Assembly: GCA_041398845.1 (NCBI GenBank)
Contig: JAWKTZ010000008.1
Coordinates: forward strand, 434,001 to 498,000
DNA: 64,000 nucleotides
Direction: 5' to 3'
Source of the DNA: Fuerstiella sp041398845
GTDB taxonomy: Bacteria; Planctomycetota; Planctomycetia; Planctomycetales; Planctomycetaceae
A program made the position numbers and the translations under genes. The notes below the pieces were generated by a model. It was not told the DNA's origin. It did not search any database and worked only from the letters and a program-made list of their open reading frames with translations. Positions 28,927 to 37,702 of this stretch are shown piece by piece (the first letter of the stretch is position 1; each line of letters starts with the position of its first letter).

Positions 28927-30177
28927 ATGAACACTTCGATTCGAACCCTGCTTGCTTTGGTCACATTTGGCGGCCCCGCAGTGGGCGGCCCCGCAGTCGC
29001 TCAGGACGCTCCCTTTCTGTATACACCTCACAGCCTGCTCAACCGACAGGGAGATCAGAAGGGAATGCGGGCGGATGAATCGCAGCCAATGAGCAGCTCC
29101 CGGTACGATTCATTTGTCCACTCAGATGATTCGACGGGACAGCGTTCCCCGCAGGTTGTCCGGTTTTACGTACTGAACGTCGTGACCAATGTCGGACAGC
29201 AAAAGCCTGAAATGGCACCTTCGGCGATTGCGGCAAATCAGGGGGCGGATTTCGAGTCCGATCTCTTCGCTGCCGATGTTTTCGACACGGACGTTTTCGG
29301 CACCGAGACAGAAGTCGGGGCGGCAGAGACGCATGCGTTTGATTCAGGGTTTGCAATGGTTGACACATTTCCAGACGTCGACCGGAATTCCGGCACCCTG
29401 CGTCCCGTCAGCGGACAGGAGTTGCCCTTTCGGTTGAATGTGGCAGCAGCGGACGAAGTCTTTGAACCGCCGGTGCCGCTGGACCCGGTTCCGGACCGAG
29501 TTCTGTTGCCACACGCCAGCAGTGCCGAACCGGACGACCGGCTGTCGTCAGGACAGCCCGCTCAGCAATTTGACGCCCCACCGGTTGCCATTCCCGTTCC
29601 GAACGCGACCGATACGGCCGACGTGGCTGACCAGGAACCATCGCGTCAGGAGCGAACCCGTCAGAATCAAACGGGTGAAGCAGGAACCGGCCCGCGATCC
29701 GTCCTGCGACCGGAATTTTCGTCGCCACTGTCCTCAATTCAGTTGGCTTCTGTGATTCCTCGCACAAAAGGCGACAGCTCAGCCATGCCGGACAATCGAG
29801 CACTCAGCTTGAGCGGCGGTTGGGGACAGATCATGGACGGGACTCCGGCTGCGTCGCCGTACTATCCGCGACGCAATGTGTATCCCGTTCACCACAATCC
29901 GTTATATTTTGAAGATCCGAATCTGGAACGCTGTGGCCAGACCAATGGTTGTCTGACGGATGTTGCGTCCATCATGCACTTTGCCGGCCGCGTTCCCATT
30001 CTGCCGTACCTGATGACGGTCAATCATCCTCGATCCTGTGTTCGAGCCAAACCGGATTGTCCGACGTGTCATGAGTTTGCCCTGGATGCCTACATTCCGC
30101 ATCCGGATGAACTGGATCTGGGCGGAGCGGCCGTTCAGGCGGCTGCCACAGTTGGCCTGATTTTTCTGATTCCGTAG
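28927..30177 (+). CDS. Exported planctomycete protein with Cys-containing C-terminal domain
   Basis: This encodes 416 residues from the ATG at 28927, which begins a signal peptide (MNTSIRTLLALVTFGG, cleavage probably after PAVAQ-A). The open frame extends upstream to 28843, but those residues precede the signal peptide and have no support. The middle (about 40-320) is low-complexity, acidic and Pro-rich and shows no domain. The C-terminal ~100 residues look conserved: RRNVYPVHHNPLYFEDPNLE, five Cys residues (LERCGQTNGC, RSCVRAKPDCPTC), the strand VPILPYLMTV, and a hydrophobic end. I recall similar tails in other planctomycete proteins of unknown function; this is from memory. Probably a periplasmic or envelope protein. 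An FHA-kinase gene follows on the same strand. Confidence 0.7.
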   Translation: MNTSIRTLLALVTFGGPAVGGPAVAQDAPFLYTPHSLLNRQGDQKGMRADESQPMSSSRYDSFVHSDDSTGQRSPQVVRFYVLNVVTNVGQQKPEMAPSAIAANQGADFESDLFAADVFDTDVFGTETEVGAAETHAFDSGFAMVDTFPDVDRNSGTLRPVSGQELPFRLNVAAADEVFEPPVPLDPVPDRVLLPHASSAEPDDRLSSGQPAQQFDAPPVAIPVPNATDTADVADQEPSRQERTRQNQTGEAGTGPRSVLRPEFSSPLSSIQLASVIPRTKGDSSAMPDNRALSLSGGWGQIMDGTPAASPYYPRRNVYPVHHNPLYFEDPNLERCGQTNGCLTDVASIMHFAGRVPILPYLMTVNHPRSCVRAKPDCPTCHEFALDAYIPHPDELDLGGAAVQAAATVGLIFLIP

Positions 30178-30288
30178 TCTCATTGCCGCAAAACAACGGG
30201 ATTCGCCGAGGAGAATTTGCTCACCTCAGGTTGTCTGCATACACTGGCGGCTGATTGCCCTCCTCAGTGTGTTCCTTCCGGCACGACC

Positions 30289-31881
30289 ATGGCCCTCTCC
30301 CCGAGTCCTCAGCAGTATTGCGATCAATTCGCCGCCGCCCTTGCGGCCGGGACAATGACCTGCGTGGAAGACTTTCTGGCAGCTCACTCCGGTTTGATCG
30401 ACGACGAGACACTGGAACGACTGATCGCTTCGGAAATTGATCATCGCCTTGAGGCCGGAGACGCCGTGTCCGAATCGAAGCTGGTCGAACGGTTTCCGAA
30501 TCGAAAAGCTCTCGTGGCCGAAGTCTTTGAAGAAGCGCGGGCTCGTCATTTTCAACAGAAGAAGCGGCTGATCCCGGACCCTCGCAAGACAACTCAGGAC
30601 ATGATGCTGGAAGTGTTCTTCCGCTCGACCAATGTCATCTGTCCGGAAAACTATGTTGAGCTCGAAGAAGAACTGGAAAGCGAACCTCTGCCGGCCGAGG
30701 TTCGTCTCAGAATTATCAAGGGACCTCACGCGGGCCGCGAAGTCACGTATACGGAAGCGGCATCCGTGCTTGTGGGACGAGGCGACGACGCCAAACTGGC
30801 ACTGACCGATGATCATCGCTGTTCACGACTGCACTGCCGCTTCGAAATTGCTCCGCCCGCCTGTTCTGTTGTGGATCTGAAGAGCACCAACGGGACACTC
30901 GTGAACGGTCGGCGTGTGGATCGCGCCGACCTGAAAGACCAGGACACCGTGCAGGTGGGAACGTCAAGGATCAGAATTCACATTCAGAGCGGAACCAGCG
31001 CGTCCGTCGAACCACCTCCCACGGCCACCTACAACCCCATGCTGGATGCGCCGGACATCTCCGGTTATGACATTGAGCATCAAATTGGCCATGGACGATT
31101 CGGAGTGGTCTATGGCGGAGTGGAACGGCTGACCGGTCGGCCGGTCGCGATCAAACTGCTGTGCGACACGGCGGTGCCCGGCAATGACGAGATCCAGCAG
31201 TTTATTCACGAAGCGTCTGTTTCGGTGAAGCTGAAGCATCCGAACATCGTGGAAACGATCGACTTCGGCATGCAGGATGGAGCACCTTATCTGGTGCTGG
31301 AACGTGTCCCGACAATCAACATCCGTGATCACTTCCAGGACCTGCAACTGCCGCAGCGCTGTCTGACCGCTGCCGACCTGACGGCTCGAATGCTGGAAGG
31401 TCTGGCGTGTGCTCATCGCACCGGCATTGTTCACCGGGATATCAAGCTGTCCAACCTGTTGTTCTTTCACAGCGACCGGACCATTGGAGTCAAGATTTCC
31501 GATTTCGGCCTTGCGCTGAAGTCGACCGCATCCTATCGAACTCAGCAGGCCGTCTGCGGGACCGCCGCTTACATGGCTCCGGAAATGGTGTCTGACCCGG
31601 CCGGAGCGTCTCCACTGTCCGACATCTACGCGGCGGGAGTCTGCCTGTATCAGTTGCTTTCGAATCGTCGTCCGCATGAAGCCAAAAAACTGACTCGCCT
31701 GCTGTTCATGATTCTGAACGAACCCTCGACTCCGATTCTGGAACGCGTGCCCGAGATTCCCAGGTCACTGGCAGTGATTGTCGACAAAGCGATTGCTCGC
31801 AAAGCCGAAAACCGTTTTCAGTCGGCAGACGACATGCGCGACGCTCTGCTGGCATGGATCCAGCGAATGCGGCGTCGGTAG
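30289..31881 (+). CDS. Ser/Thr protein kinase with FHA domain
   Basis: This encodes 530 residues. Residues ~1-125 are a helical N-terminus. An FHA domain covers about 140-250: VGRGDDAKLALTD, CSRLHCRF (Ser and His of the phosphothreonine site), STNGTLVNGRRV. The kinase domain covers about 265-525, with glycine loop IGHGRFGVVY, VAIKLL lysine, catalytic loop HRDIKLSN, DFGLAL, and GTAAYMAPEM. All catalytic residues are standard, unlike the kinase at 1794-8027. No transmembrane segment is present, so it is predicted cytoplasmic. An in-frame TTG at 30217 follows GAGGAG very closely and would add 24 residues. I prefer the ATG at 30289 because the family-like sequence starts there. The FHA domain suggests recognition of phosphoproteins, perhaps autophosphorylated ones. 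Confidence 0.92.
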   Translation: MALSPSPQQYCDQFAAALAAGTMTCVEDFLAAHSGLIDDETLERLIASEIDHRLEAGDAVSESKLVERFPNRKALVAEVFEEARARHFQQKKRLIPDPRKTTQDMMLEVFFRSTNVICPENYVELEEELESEPLPAEVRLRIIKGPHAGREVTYTEAASVLVGRGDDAKLALTDDHRCSRLHCRFEIAPPACSVVDLKSTNGTLVNGRRVDRADLKDQDTVQVGTSRIRIHIQSGTSASVEPPPTATYNPMLDAPDISGYDIEHQIGHGRFGVVYGGVERLTGRPVAIKLLCDTAVPGNDEIQQFIHEASVSVKLKHPNIVETIDFGMQDGAPYLVLERVPTINIRDHFQDLQLPQRCLTAADLTARMLEGLACAHRTGIVHRDIKLSNLLFFHSDRTIGVKISDFGLALKSTASYRTQQAVCGTAAYMAPEMVSDPAGASPLSDIYAAGVCLYQLLSNRRPHEAKKLTRLLFMILNEPSTPILERVPEIPRSLAVIVDKAIARKAENRFQSADDMRDALLAWIQRMRRR

Positions 31882-31889
31882 AGGCTATC

Positions 31890-32015
31890 TGGACAGCGCC
31901 AGGTTCACTGACAAAGGAAGCGTTTTGTAACCCGAAGCGTCAGCGAGGGAACGATCGCAACATATTCCCTCGCTGACGCTTCGGGTTACCAAACGTGCGA
32001 ACCCGGCGCTGTCCA
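31890..32015. repeat. Nested palindrome, CCCGAAGCGTC family copy 2, overlapping the ClC gene end
   Basis: The inner arms GTAACCCGAAGCGTCAGCG (plus AGGGAA) at 31927-31951 and the complement at 31965-31989 match over 25 bases with a 13-base loop. Outer arms also pair: GGACAGCGCC (31891-31900) with GGCGCTGTCC (32007-32016), and AGCGTTTTGTAACC with GGTTACCAAACGT with one mismatch. The ClC stop codon (31940-31942) sits in the inner arm, so the element supplies the last ~24 codons of that gene. Bases 31879-31891 (TAGAGGCTATCTG) are shared with the separate palindrome at 60374. Confidence 0.85.
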
Positions 32016-33883
32016 ACCAGAATCCAGCGTGCTATTCGCTTTGTTCGCGCGGCTTCCTGTCGGCTGGCAAGCTGACGATTGTAGGCTCCAATGGTTTCCT
32101 TGCGCCGCAGCATTCCCAGCAACTGTCCGGGGTTGTCGGGATCCATCACGGGAAGTTCGTCGATGTTCAGTGCCGTAAACTGTTGAATGGCAAGGTTCAG
32201 ATCGTCATCCGGAGTCACGCTCAAAAACGACGACTGCATCACATCGGCGGCGTCGGCCAGGTGCCAGATGGTTTCGTCATAGATGTACGACCGGACATCG
32301 TCCGAAGAAAAAATCCCCACCATCCGGTCAGAGTCATCGACCACGGGAAAGTAATGCTGGTGAGTCTGACTCAACAGCTTGACGATCTCCGCCAGCGGCA
32401 TTGCTTCCGAAACTTTTCTGATCCTGCGGTCACGGCGATAGACCTCTTCCACCTTGATGCCTTCAAGCACATCCACCAGAAAGTCGCCGCGGTGAGCCGG
32501 AGATTCCAGGCGGGTCCGCACCTGCTTTTGGTATAGAGTCGTTCCGCTGCACAGCAGAAAACACAGCGTCGACACCCACATCGTGGGCAGCAGCAACTGA
32601 TAGCTTCCCGTCATTTCCGACACCATGATAATGGTGGAAATCGGGGCTCGGGCGATCCCGGCAAAGAAGCCCGCCATGCCCACAATCCCGAATGCTCCCG
32701 GAGACACGCTGCTGAGCCAGCTTAGTGCCGCCACTTTGCTTCCGAGAAGCTGAAGCATCTTTCCGGTCGCGACGCCGATGCAGCCGCCAATCACCATCGA
32801 GGGTCCGAACACACCGCCGGACCCCCCGGAACTGATGGTGAGCGACGTGGTCAGGATTTTGAATACACCAACGGCCAGCAAAATCTGAAGACCTACTTTT
32901 TCCGGTGATTCCAGAGCGATCTGCAGCAGTCCATAGCCTGTGGCCAGAACCGCCAACACCGCACGATCCTGTGCCAGAGCATAATACAAGGCAATTCCCA
33001 CAACTCCCGTTAAGGCAGCTCCCAGCGCTGGCTTCAGATGTCGTGGTCCAGGCACCCTGCGAAACAGGTCATGAATGCCGTAGAAGCATTGAATGTAAGC
33101 GATCCCCACAGCAGCCAGAATCAGTGACATAATTCCATACGGCATCAGTTCCAGCAGCGACTGCATTTTGTAGGCCGGCAGCCGACCGAACACATGACTG
33201 AAGGTCATTGTCGGCGGCAGGAACAGACCATAGATGGAATATGCCACAATGGAGGAAATGGCCGTCGGCACAATCACGTCGGATTCCAGGTCGGCGTCGC
33301 GATACATGATTTCACCGGCGAAAATCGCACCGGCCAGTGGAGCTCGAAAGATGGCCCCGACGCCGGCTCCCATACCCGCCGCCATCAGAATACGACGATC
33401 GCGAGCGGACAGGTTCAGCCACTGGCCAAGGTTGGACCCCAGAGCTGCTCCAATCTGAGCAATCGGACCTTCACGGCCCCCGGACCCGCCTGTGCCCAGC
33501 GTAATTGCCGACGCCAGCGTCTTGACGATTGCCACTTTGAAGGAAATGTTGCCGCGTTTGCGATGAAACGCGTCAATGGCTCCATCCGTTCCGTGACCTT
33601 CGGCTTCCGGAGCAAATGTGTAAACCAGCACGCCGGATGCGAGACCCCCGACGATCAGCACGCCCATCAACCAGTAGAATGAAATATCGGACTCTTCGAG
33701 ATGAAACAGGTGATGTTCACCGGTCGCTCCCGCCGGCTTGAAACCGCTGAATTCGAAGAGTGCAAAACGTGACACCGATTGACCGGCGACGTCAAAGACG
33801 ATTGCTCCAAGACCTGCGGCGATTCCGACGACAATTGAAAGCAGAAACCACTTCCCGGTGACCTGTTCACGAAGCAGTTTCAT
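31940..33883 (-). CDS. ClC-family chloride channel/transporter with CBS domains
   Basis: The product has 647 residues from the ATG at 33883 (MKLLREQVTGKWFLL). The open frame reaches 33973, but the extra 30 residues look non-coding. About ten or more membrane segments fill residues 10-430, with GGSGGREGP (gating-glutamate motif, Glu about 138), GSGGVFGPSM, and GFFAGIARAPIST. These are the conserved ClC selectivity elements. Residues ~470-610 hold a pair of CBS domains (HYFPVVDDSDRMVGIFSS and LPVMDPDNPGQLLGMLRRK) that may sense adenine nucleotides. Whether it is a channel or a H+/Cl- antiporter cannot be told. The last ~24 residues (VRTFGNPKRQRG then a short tail) are encoded by a palindromic repeat, not by family sequence. 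It is an inner-membrane protein and diverges from the thioredoxin gene. Confidence 0.93.
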   Translation of the reverse strand: MKLLREQVTGKWFLLSIVVGIAAGLGAIVFDVAGQSVSRFALFEFSGFKPAGATGEHHLFHLEESDISFYWLMGVLIVGGLASGVLVYTFAPEAEGHGTDGAIDAFHRKRGNISFKVAIVKTLASAITLGTGGSGGREGPIAQIGAALGSNLGQWLNLSARDRRILMAAGMGAGVGAIFRAPLAGAIFAGEIMYRDADLESDVIVPTAISSIVAYSIYGLFLPPTMTFSHVFGRLPAYKMQSLLELMPYGIMSLILAAVGIAYIQCFYGIHDLFRRVPGPRHLKPALGAALTGVVGIALYYALAQDRAVLAVLATGYGLLQIALESPEKVGLQILLAVGVFKILTTSLTISSGGSGGVFGPSMVIGGCIGVATGKMLQLLGSKVAALSWLSSVSPGAFGIVGMAGFFAGIARAPISTIIMVSEMTGSYQLLLPTMWVSTLCFLLCSGTTLYQKQVRTRLESPAHRGDFLVDVLEGIKVEEVYRRDRRIRKVSEAMPLAEIVKLLSQTHQHYFPVVDDSDRMVGIFSSDDVRSYIYDETIWHLADAADVMQSSFLSVTPDDDLNLAIQQFTALNIDELPVMDPDNPGQLLGMLRRKETIGAYNRQLASRQEAARTKRIARWILVGQRRVRTFGNPKRQRGNMLRSFPR

Positions 33884-34364
33884 AGTCCAACACTGAGAGT
33901 ACCAGGAAAAACGGGACGGAACGTGATGCCGCTCACGGAGAAAAATGGGGTAACGCTGGTGGCACGGCAGCACAGGGGCATTAGAGCAGATTCTGAGCGG
34001 GAGTCAGACATCGGTTTCCGAGGAATCGCGAATTCCCATGGAAACCTGCGTGATTGAAGGCTGGCGCGTCGGGTTTGAAGGCGTTGACAGTTCGCACCAG
34101 TTTTTCGATAATCCTGTTCCGCTCACGTGCCTTTCAAACGTGCTGAACGGCGTCTCGGCGACGTCTGTGTTGAATTGTGTAAGGTCTCTGAACTCCACAG
34201 CGTCCTTGTGCTGGACGAACGTTCGATTACGACTACACTCTTTCAACGTACGCAGCGTGCGTACATTACTTATTTTCGAGTTGCCGCTGTTCACGCCTGC
34301 GAAATGTTTCGCATGGCGGCGGCTTGAGTCTACGGCGGGGTCTCCCGCATCAGGAAACTGGAAA
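33884..34364. promoter_or_regulatory. Divergent region between ClC and thioredoxin genes, with operator-like palindrome
   Basis: About 480 bases with no credible gene separate the two starts. An open frame in phase with thioredoxin starts at 34038, but the added residues have no family likeness. At 34248-34264 the palindrome GTACGCA-GCG-TGCGTAC (7-base arms) lies about 100 bases before the thioredoxin start. CGAACGTTCG at 34216-34225 is a second short palindrome. Either could bind a regulator. No -10/-35 pair is convincing. Confidence 0.35.
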
Positions 34365-34694
34365 ATGGCAGGAAATCTCCACGAATTCACGGACGCAAAC
34401 TTTGACGACGAAGTACTGCAGTCTTCTGACCCGGTCCTTGTGGACTTTTGGGCACCCTGGTGCGGCCCATGCCGAATGCTGATGCCGACGATCGAGCAAC
34501 TGTCTGAAGAATTTGCGGGCAAGGTGAAGATCGGCAAAGTCAACACCGACGAAAATCAGGGAACCGCAGCCAATTACGGGATCACCAGTATTCCGACCGT
34601 CATGCTGTTCAAGAATGGTGAACTGGTTGACAAAGTGGTTGGCGCACCCGGTAAGGATCATTTTGTGAACATGCTGAAGACCGCTGTCGGCTGA
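34365..34694 (+). CDS. trxA: Thioredoxin
   Basis: This encodes 109 residues from the ATG at 34365, preceded by AGGAAACTGGAAA. The fold motifs are those of thioredoxin: DFWAPWCGPCR with the redox-active CGPC, IGKVNTDEN, the cis-proline loop SIPTVMLFKNGE, and a C-terminal G-x-x-K-D-H-F helix. The length is typical of TrxA. It is a cytoplasmic dithiol reductant, with thioredoxin reductase as its usual partner (not in this window). It is followed by a perfect 12-base inverted repeat likely to end transcription, so it is probably a single-gene unit. The family is certain. The symbol trxA is by family, as planctomycetes often carry several thioredoxins. Confidence 0.95.
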   Translation: MAGNLHEFTDANFDDEVLQSSDPVLVDFWAPWCGPCRMLMPTIEQLSEEFAGKVKIGKVNTDENQGTAANYGITSIPTVMLFKNGELVDKVVGAPGKDHFVNMLKTAVG

Positions 34695-34719
34695 ATCGAC
34701 CGGTCCAGACTCAAAACTG

Positions 34720-34757
34720 CAAACCGCCGTGGGTTTTCATTGGCTCACGGCGGTTTG
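34720..34757 (+). terminator. Probable transcription terminator after thioredoxin
   Basis: CAAACCGCCGTG (34720-34731) pairs perfectly with CACGGCGGTTTG (34746-34757) across a 14-base loop. A strong T-run is missing (TCGTATTGTGTTT follows), so it may be a factor-dependent or weak terminator. Confidence 0.6.
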
Positions 34758-34842
34758 TCGTATTGTGTTTGAAGCCGTTTCCGGCAGATAATGGGCTCTT
34801 CGGCAAAATCCACGTTTCGTGAGGGAATGGAGTCCTTCCGAC

Positions 34843-36546
34843 ATGACCAACACCCCGGACAATGCGCGCGTGCCCGCATCCGCCTCAACACAGGCGGATC
34901 GCAGTCACGTGTCGACATCCGGTGGTTCGAATTCCGATCAGGACGCTCTGCAGGTTCTGTTACAGGCCAGCGCCGCCGCCGAAGCGTTGCAACAGCGATT
35001 CAGTGAACTCCAGTCTCGACAGGCTGAGATTTTAGCCGAACGCCAGCAGTTGAGTGCCGATCGAGCGGCCTTTGAATCGCGAGCCAAAGACTTCGCCAGT
35101 CAGGTGGCCAGAGATCGAGCGGAACAGCGGGAAGTCACGGCGGAGGTTGAGCAGCGACAACAGCAGCTCAAGCAGATGCTGGCCGATCTGAACCAGCAGA
35201 AACAACGACTGGACGAACAGCGACAGGAACTGGATGCTCGGCGCGAGCGTCTGCACGACGCAGTCAACGACGAACTGGCTCGTGAACGAGCCATCATGCA
35301 GCGTCACCGTGACGAACTGGAGGCCGAACGTCAGCGGGTGGCTGAAAAAGAGCAGCAGCTTGACGCCGCTCATTCGGAACGCCGGCAGCAGGTGGAACAG
35401 ACTCTGCAGGCCGAACGCGACGCGATGCGCGAAACCATTCGCCGGGAACTGGCTGCGGAAGTCGAAGATCTTCATCGCGAACGTCAGGAATGGGCGGTTC
35501 AGAAAGACCGTGAACACCGCGAAATGCAGCAGCAGGCCGATGATCTGCAGCAGCAGCGGGAAATGTTCAGCGATCAACTGGACGCCGAACAGGCTCGGCT
35601 GCGCGAAGAAATCGAAAAGCGGCGTCAGATGCTGATGACCGAACAGAACAATCTGCAGCGCCGTTATCGCTTTCAGTTTGAACATCTCGCTCGCGCTCGT
35701 GACGACTTCGAAGTGGAACTGCGGGAACTTCGACGTGAACAGCAGATGTTTCGCAGCGAACGCAGCTCTTTCGACACTCAACACCGACTCAGGTTTCAGC
35801 AACTGCAGACAATCCGCACTGTGTTGATGCAGCGCGACGCATCTCTGGCACGCGAACAGAAGGTCGTCGATCGCGGTCGTGTCAGTGTCGAGCTGGATCT
35901 GAAGCGGCAGCGGGAACGCCTGCAGGAGCATCAGGATTCGGTGATGCAGGATCTGGAATCCCGCAGTCGCCGACTGCAGCAGGCCGAACTGGCGGCAGCG
36001 GAAACAGCTCGTCGAGTCGAACAGCGTCTGCAGCATGTGACTCAGATGCGAGCGGAGCTGGACATGCAGCAGCGGGAAATTCTGGAACAGCGTCTGCTGC
36101 TGGAAGAACTGCAGTCTGTCCGCCGGGATCCTCGCCTGCCTCTGGACGGCAGCGCCGATCTGGAACAGGCTCGAACGTCCGTCGAACAGTTCTTCGAACG
36201 ACTGCAGCAGCCGCTGCAGACAGAACGTGACCGTCTGGAACTGAAGTTTGCTGACCTGGCGTCGAAACAGGAACAGTTCCGCAAGGACCGGGACGACCTG
36301 GAACGCTGGTTTGCCGAACAGGAACAGCAACTGGCCGCCCGGTCGCTCACCGAAACGTCGAATGCACAGTCGCAGATCGCACGCCTGGAAGAGCAACTGG
36401 CGATCACGAAGCAACAGTTTCAGATGAGTCGCAAAGAATCGGAAGCCAGTATTCGCCAGTTGCTCGATCAATTGGCAGACCGCGAAATGCAGGCCTTTCA
36501 GACTCCCGTTCCACCGCCCGTGGACGATCAGCGCAGCGCCGCGTGA
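34843..36546 (+). CDS. Long coiled-coil protein of unknown function
   Basis: This encodes 567 residues, nearly all predicted alpha-helical coiled coil from residue ~45 to the end. Gln, Glu, Arg and Leu dominate, with heptad-like patterns such as RQQLKQMLADLNQQKQRLDE. The first 40 residues are Ser/Thr/Asp-rich and disordered. No ATPase, membrane or signal segment is seen, which argues against SMC or secreted proteins. It may be a cytoskeletal or scaffold protein, but that is a guess from structure only. I chose the ATG at 34843 over the upstream GTG at 34819. GGAG lies about 12 bases before it. It is flanked by the thioredoxin terminator and by the sigma factor gene 250 bases downstream. Confidence 0.75.
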   Translation: MTNTPDNARVPASASTQADRSHVSTSGGSNSDQDALQVLLQASAAAEALQQRFSELQSRQAEILAERQQLSADRAAFESRAKDFASQVARDRAEQREVTAEVEQRQQQLKQMLADLNQQKQRLDEQRQELDARRERLHDAVNDELARERAIMQRHRDELEAERQRVAEKEQQLDAAHSERRQQVEQTLQAERDAMRETIRRELAAEVEDLHRERQEWAVQKDREHREMQQQADDLQQQREMFSDQLDAEQARLREEIEKRRQMLMTEQNNLQRRYRFQFEHLARARDDFEVELRELRREQQMFRSERSSFDTQHRLRFQQLQTIRTVLMQRDASLAREQKVVDRGRVSVELDLKRQRERLQEHQDSVMQDLESRSRRLQQAELAAAETARRVEQRLQHVTQMRAELDMQQREILEQRLLLEELQSVRRDPRLPLDGSADLEQARTSVEQFFERLQQPLQTERDRLELKFADLASKQEQFRKDRDDLERWFAEQEQQLAARSLTETSNAQSQIARLEEQLAITKQQFQMSRKESEASIRQLLDQLADREMQAFQTPVPPPVDDQRSAA

Positions 36547-36685
36547 CCGGGTGATTCCACGCCTGGCGTCTGATCATGGCGGGTCGCCATGGTCACTTCG
36601 GCGAAACGGCTTCCTGACGCGACGGTTCGCTGCGTGTGCCAGGCCGACGTCCTGCGACATTCACATCGGCATTTTCGATGGAACG

Positions 36686-36714
36686 TTGACAAACTTCCTA
36701 TTTGATCAATGTGT
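36686..36714 (+). promoter_or_regulatory. Possible promoter of the sigma factor gene
   Basis: A perfect TTGACA box (36686-36691) lies about 105 bases before the sigma factor start. The hexamer after 17 bases (ATGTGT) is a poor -10, so only the -35 half is supported. Confidence 0.25.
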
Positions 36715-36796
36715 TGCCGGTGTCTAAAAAACGACAGAGTGAGCATGAACCTCACACCCGTGAACGCAGCAACCTTTGAACTAAGGGAACAGCAAC

Positions 36797-37702
36797 ATGG
36801 CCAGCTTACTGAATCACAGCGAAACACGATGTTTGCCTCAGGAGCGGTCGAACCGGCGAAATGCTCCGACCACACAGACCCTGGCGGCAATCCGTTACGT
36901 TCATCATCCGAAATTTGACGCTCCGGAATCGGTTCATAACATTCTGGAAACGTTGCCGGGAAATCAGCAGCGGACGACAGCGGAGGGGCAGGGAAGGCTG
37001 CGGAGTCAGCACTACCGCCTTCCCGACCGACCGCTGCTGTCGGCAGAGACGGAGCGGGCTCTATTCCTGCGGATGAACCTGTTGCGCTGCATGGCAGCTC
37101 GGCGACAGCAGCAGATGTCCACGGGAGGCGATGCGGACTGCAGTCTTCGAATCATTCGCAACCTTCTGGCAGATGCCGATGACGTCCGTAACGAAATTAT
37201 GGAAGCCAATCAGCGGCTGGTGGTCAGCAATGCGTCGAAGTTTGTTCGCAGCGGAGTGCCTTTGGCGGACCTGGTCAGTGAAGGGAATCTGGCTCTGATC
37301 AAGGCTGTTGACGCGTTTGACATCAGCCGGGGCTATCGGCTCAGCACGTACGCCACGTTTGCGATCCGGCGACATCTGAGTCGTTATGTCCAGCGGGAAC
37401 AGAAACGTATTCCGGTGCAGAGCGACGAACCTCTCGATCCGCTCGTTGACAACGTTGAGGCCGAATGGCTGGACGTTCATCCCGGTGACCTGGTGAATGA
37501 AATTCTGGCCGGGTTGCCGGCTCGGGAACGAGCGATTGTGCAGATGCGCTTCGGCCTGACTGCGGACGGTCAACCGAAAGCTCTGGATCAGATCGCGAAG
37601 GAGTTCGGAATTTCGAAGGAACGAGTGCGACAACTGATTGTGCGTTCCTGTGCGGAAGCATTCACACGGTACGACACCGGGGACTCAGGAAGCCGAGGCT
37701 GA
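36797..37702 (+). CDS. RNA polymerase sigma-70 family factor (compact)
   Basis: This encodes 301 residues. The N-terminal ~70 residues are not conserved. Region 1.2-like sequence (LPDRPLLSAETERALFLRMN) is at about 73-95. Region 2 (about 135-205) has NQRLVVSNASKFV, DLVSEGNLALIKAVDAFD, and the -10 binding STYATFAIRRHL. Region 4 (about 237-290) has LPARERAIVQMRFGL and the HTH DQIAKEFGISKERVRQL. Only about 30 residues lie between regions 2 and 4, so region 3 is nearly absent. This places it among group 3/4-like or planctomycete-specific sigma factors, not as the housekeeping one. Start at 36797 has AAGGGAA eight bases upstream. Its regulon is unknown. An HPF-type gene follows after about 490 bases, which suggests a link with stress or growth control. 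Confidence 0.9.
   Translation: MASLLNHSETRCLPQERSNRRNAPTTQTLAAIRYVHHPKFDAPESVHNILETLPGNQQRTTAEGQGRLRSQHYRLPDRPLLSAETERALFLRMNLLRCMAARRQQQMSTGGDADCSLRIIRNLLADADDVRNEIMEANQRLVVSNASKFVRSGVPLADLVSEGNLALIKAVDAFDISRGYRLSTYATFAIRRHLSRYVQREQKRIPVQSDEPLDPLVDNVEAEWLDVHPGDLVNEILAGLPARERAIVQMRFGLTADGQPKALDQIAKEFGISKERVRQLIVRSCAEAFTRYDTGDSGSRG

Noticed and set aside
35032..36471. 479-codon minus-strand open frame
   Set aside because: It is antisense to the coiled-coil gene and consists of Phe/Leu/Gln-rich sequence that mirrors CAG/GAA-type codons.
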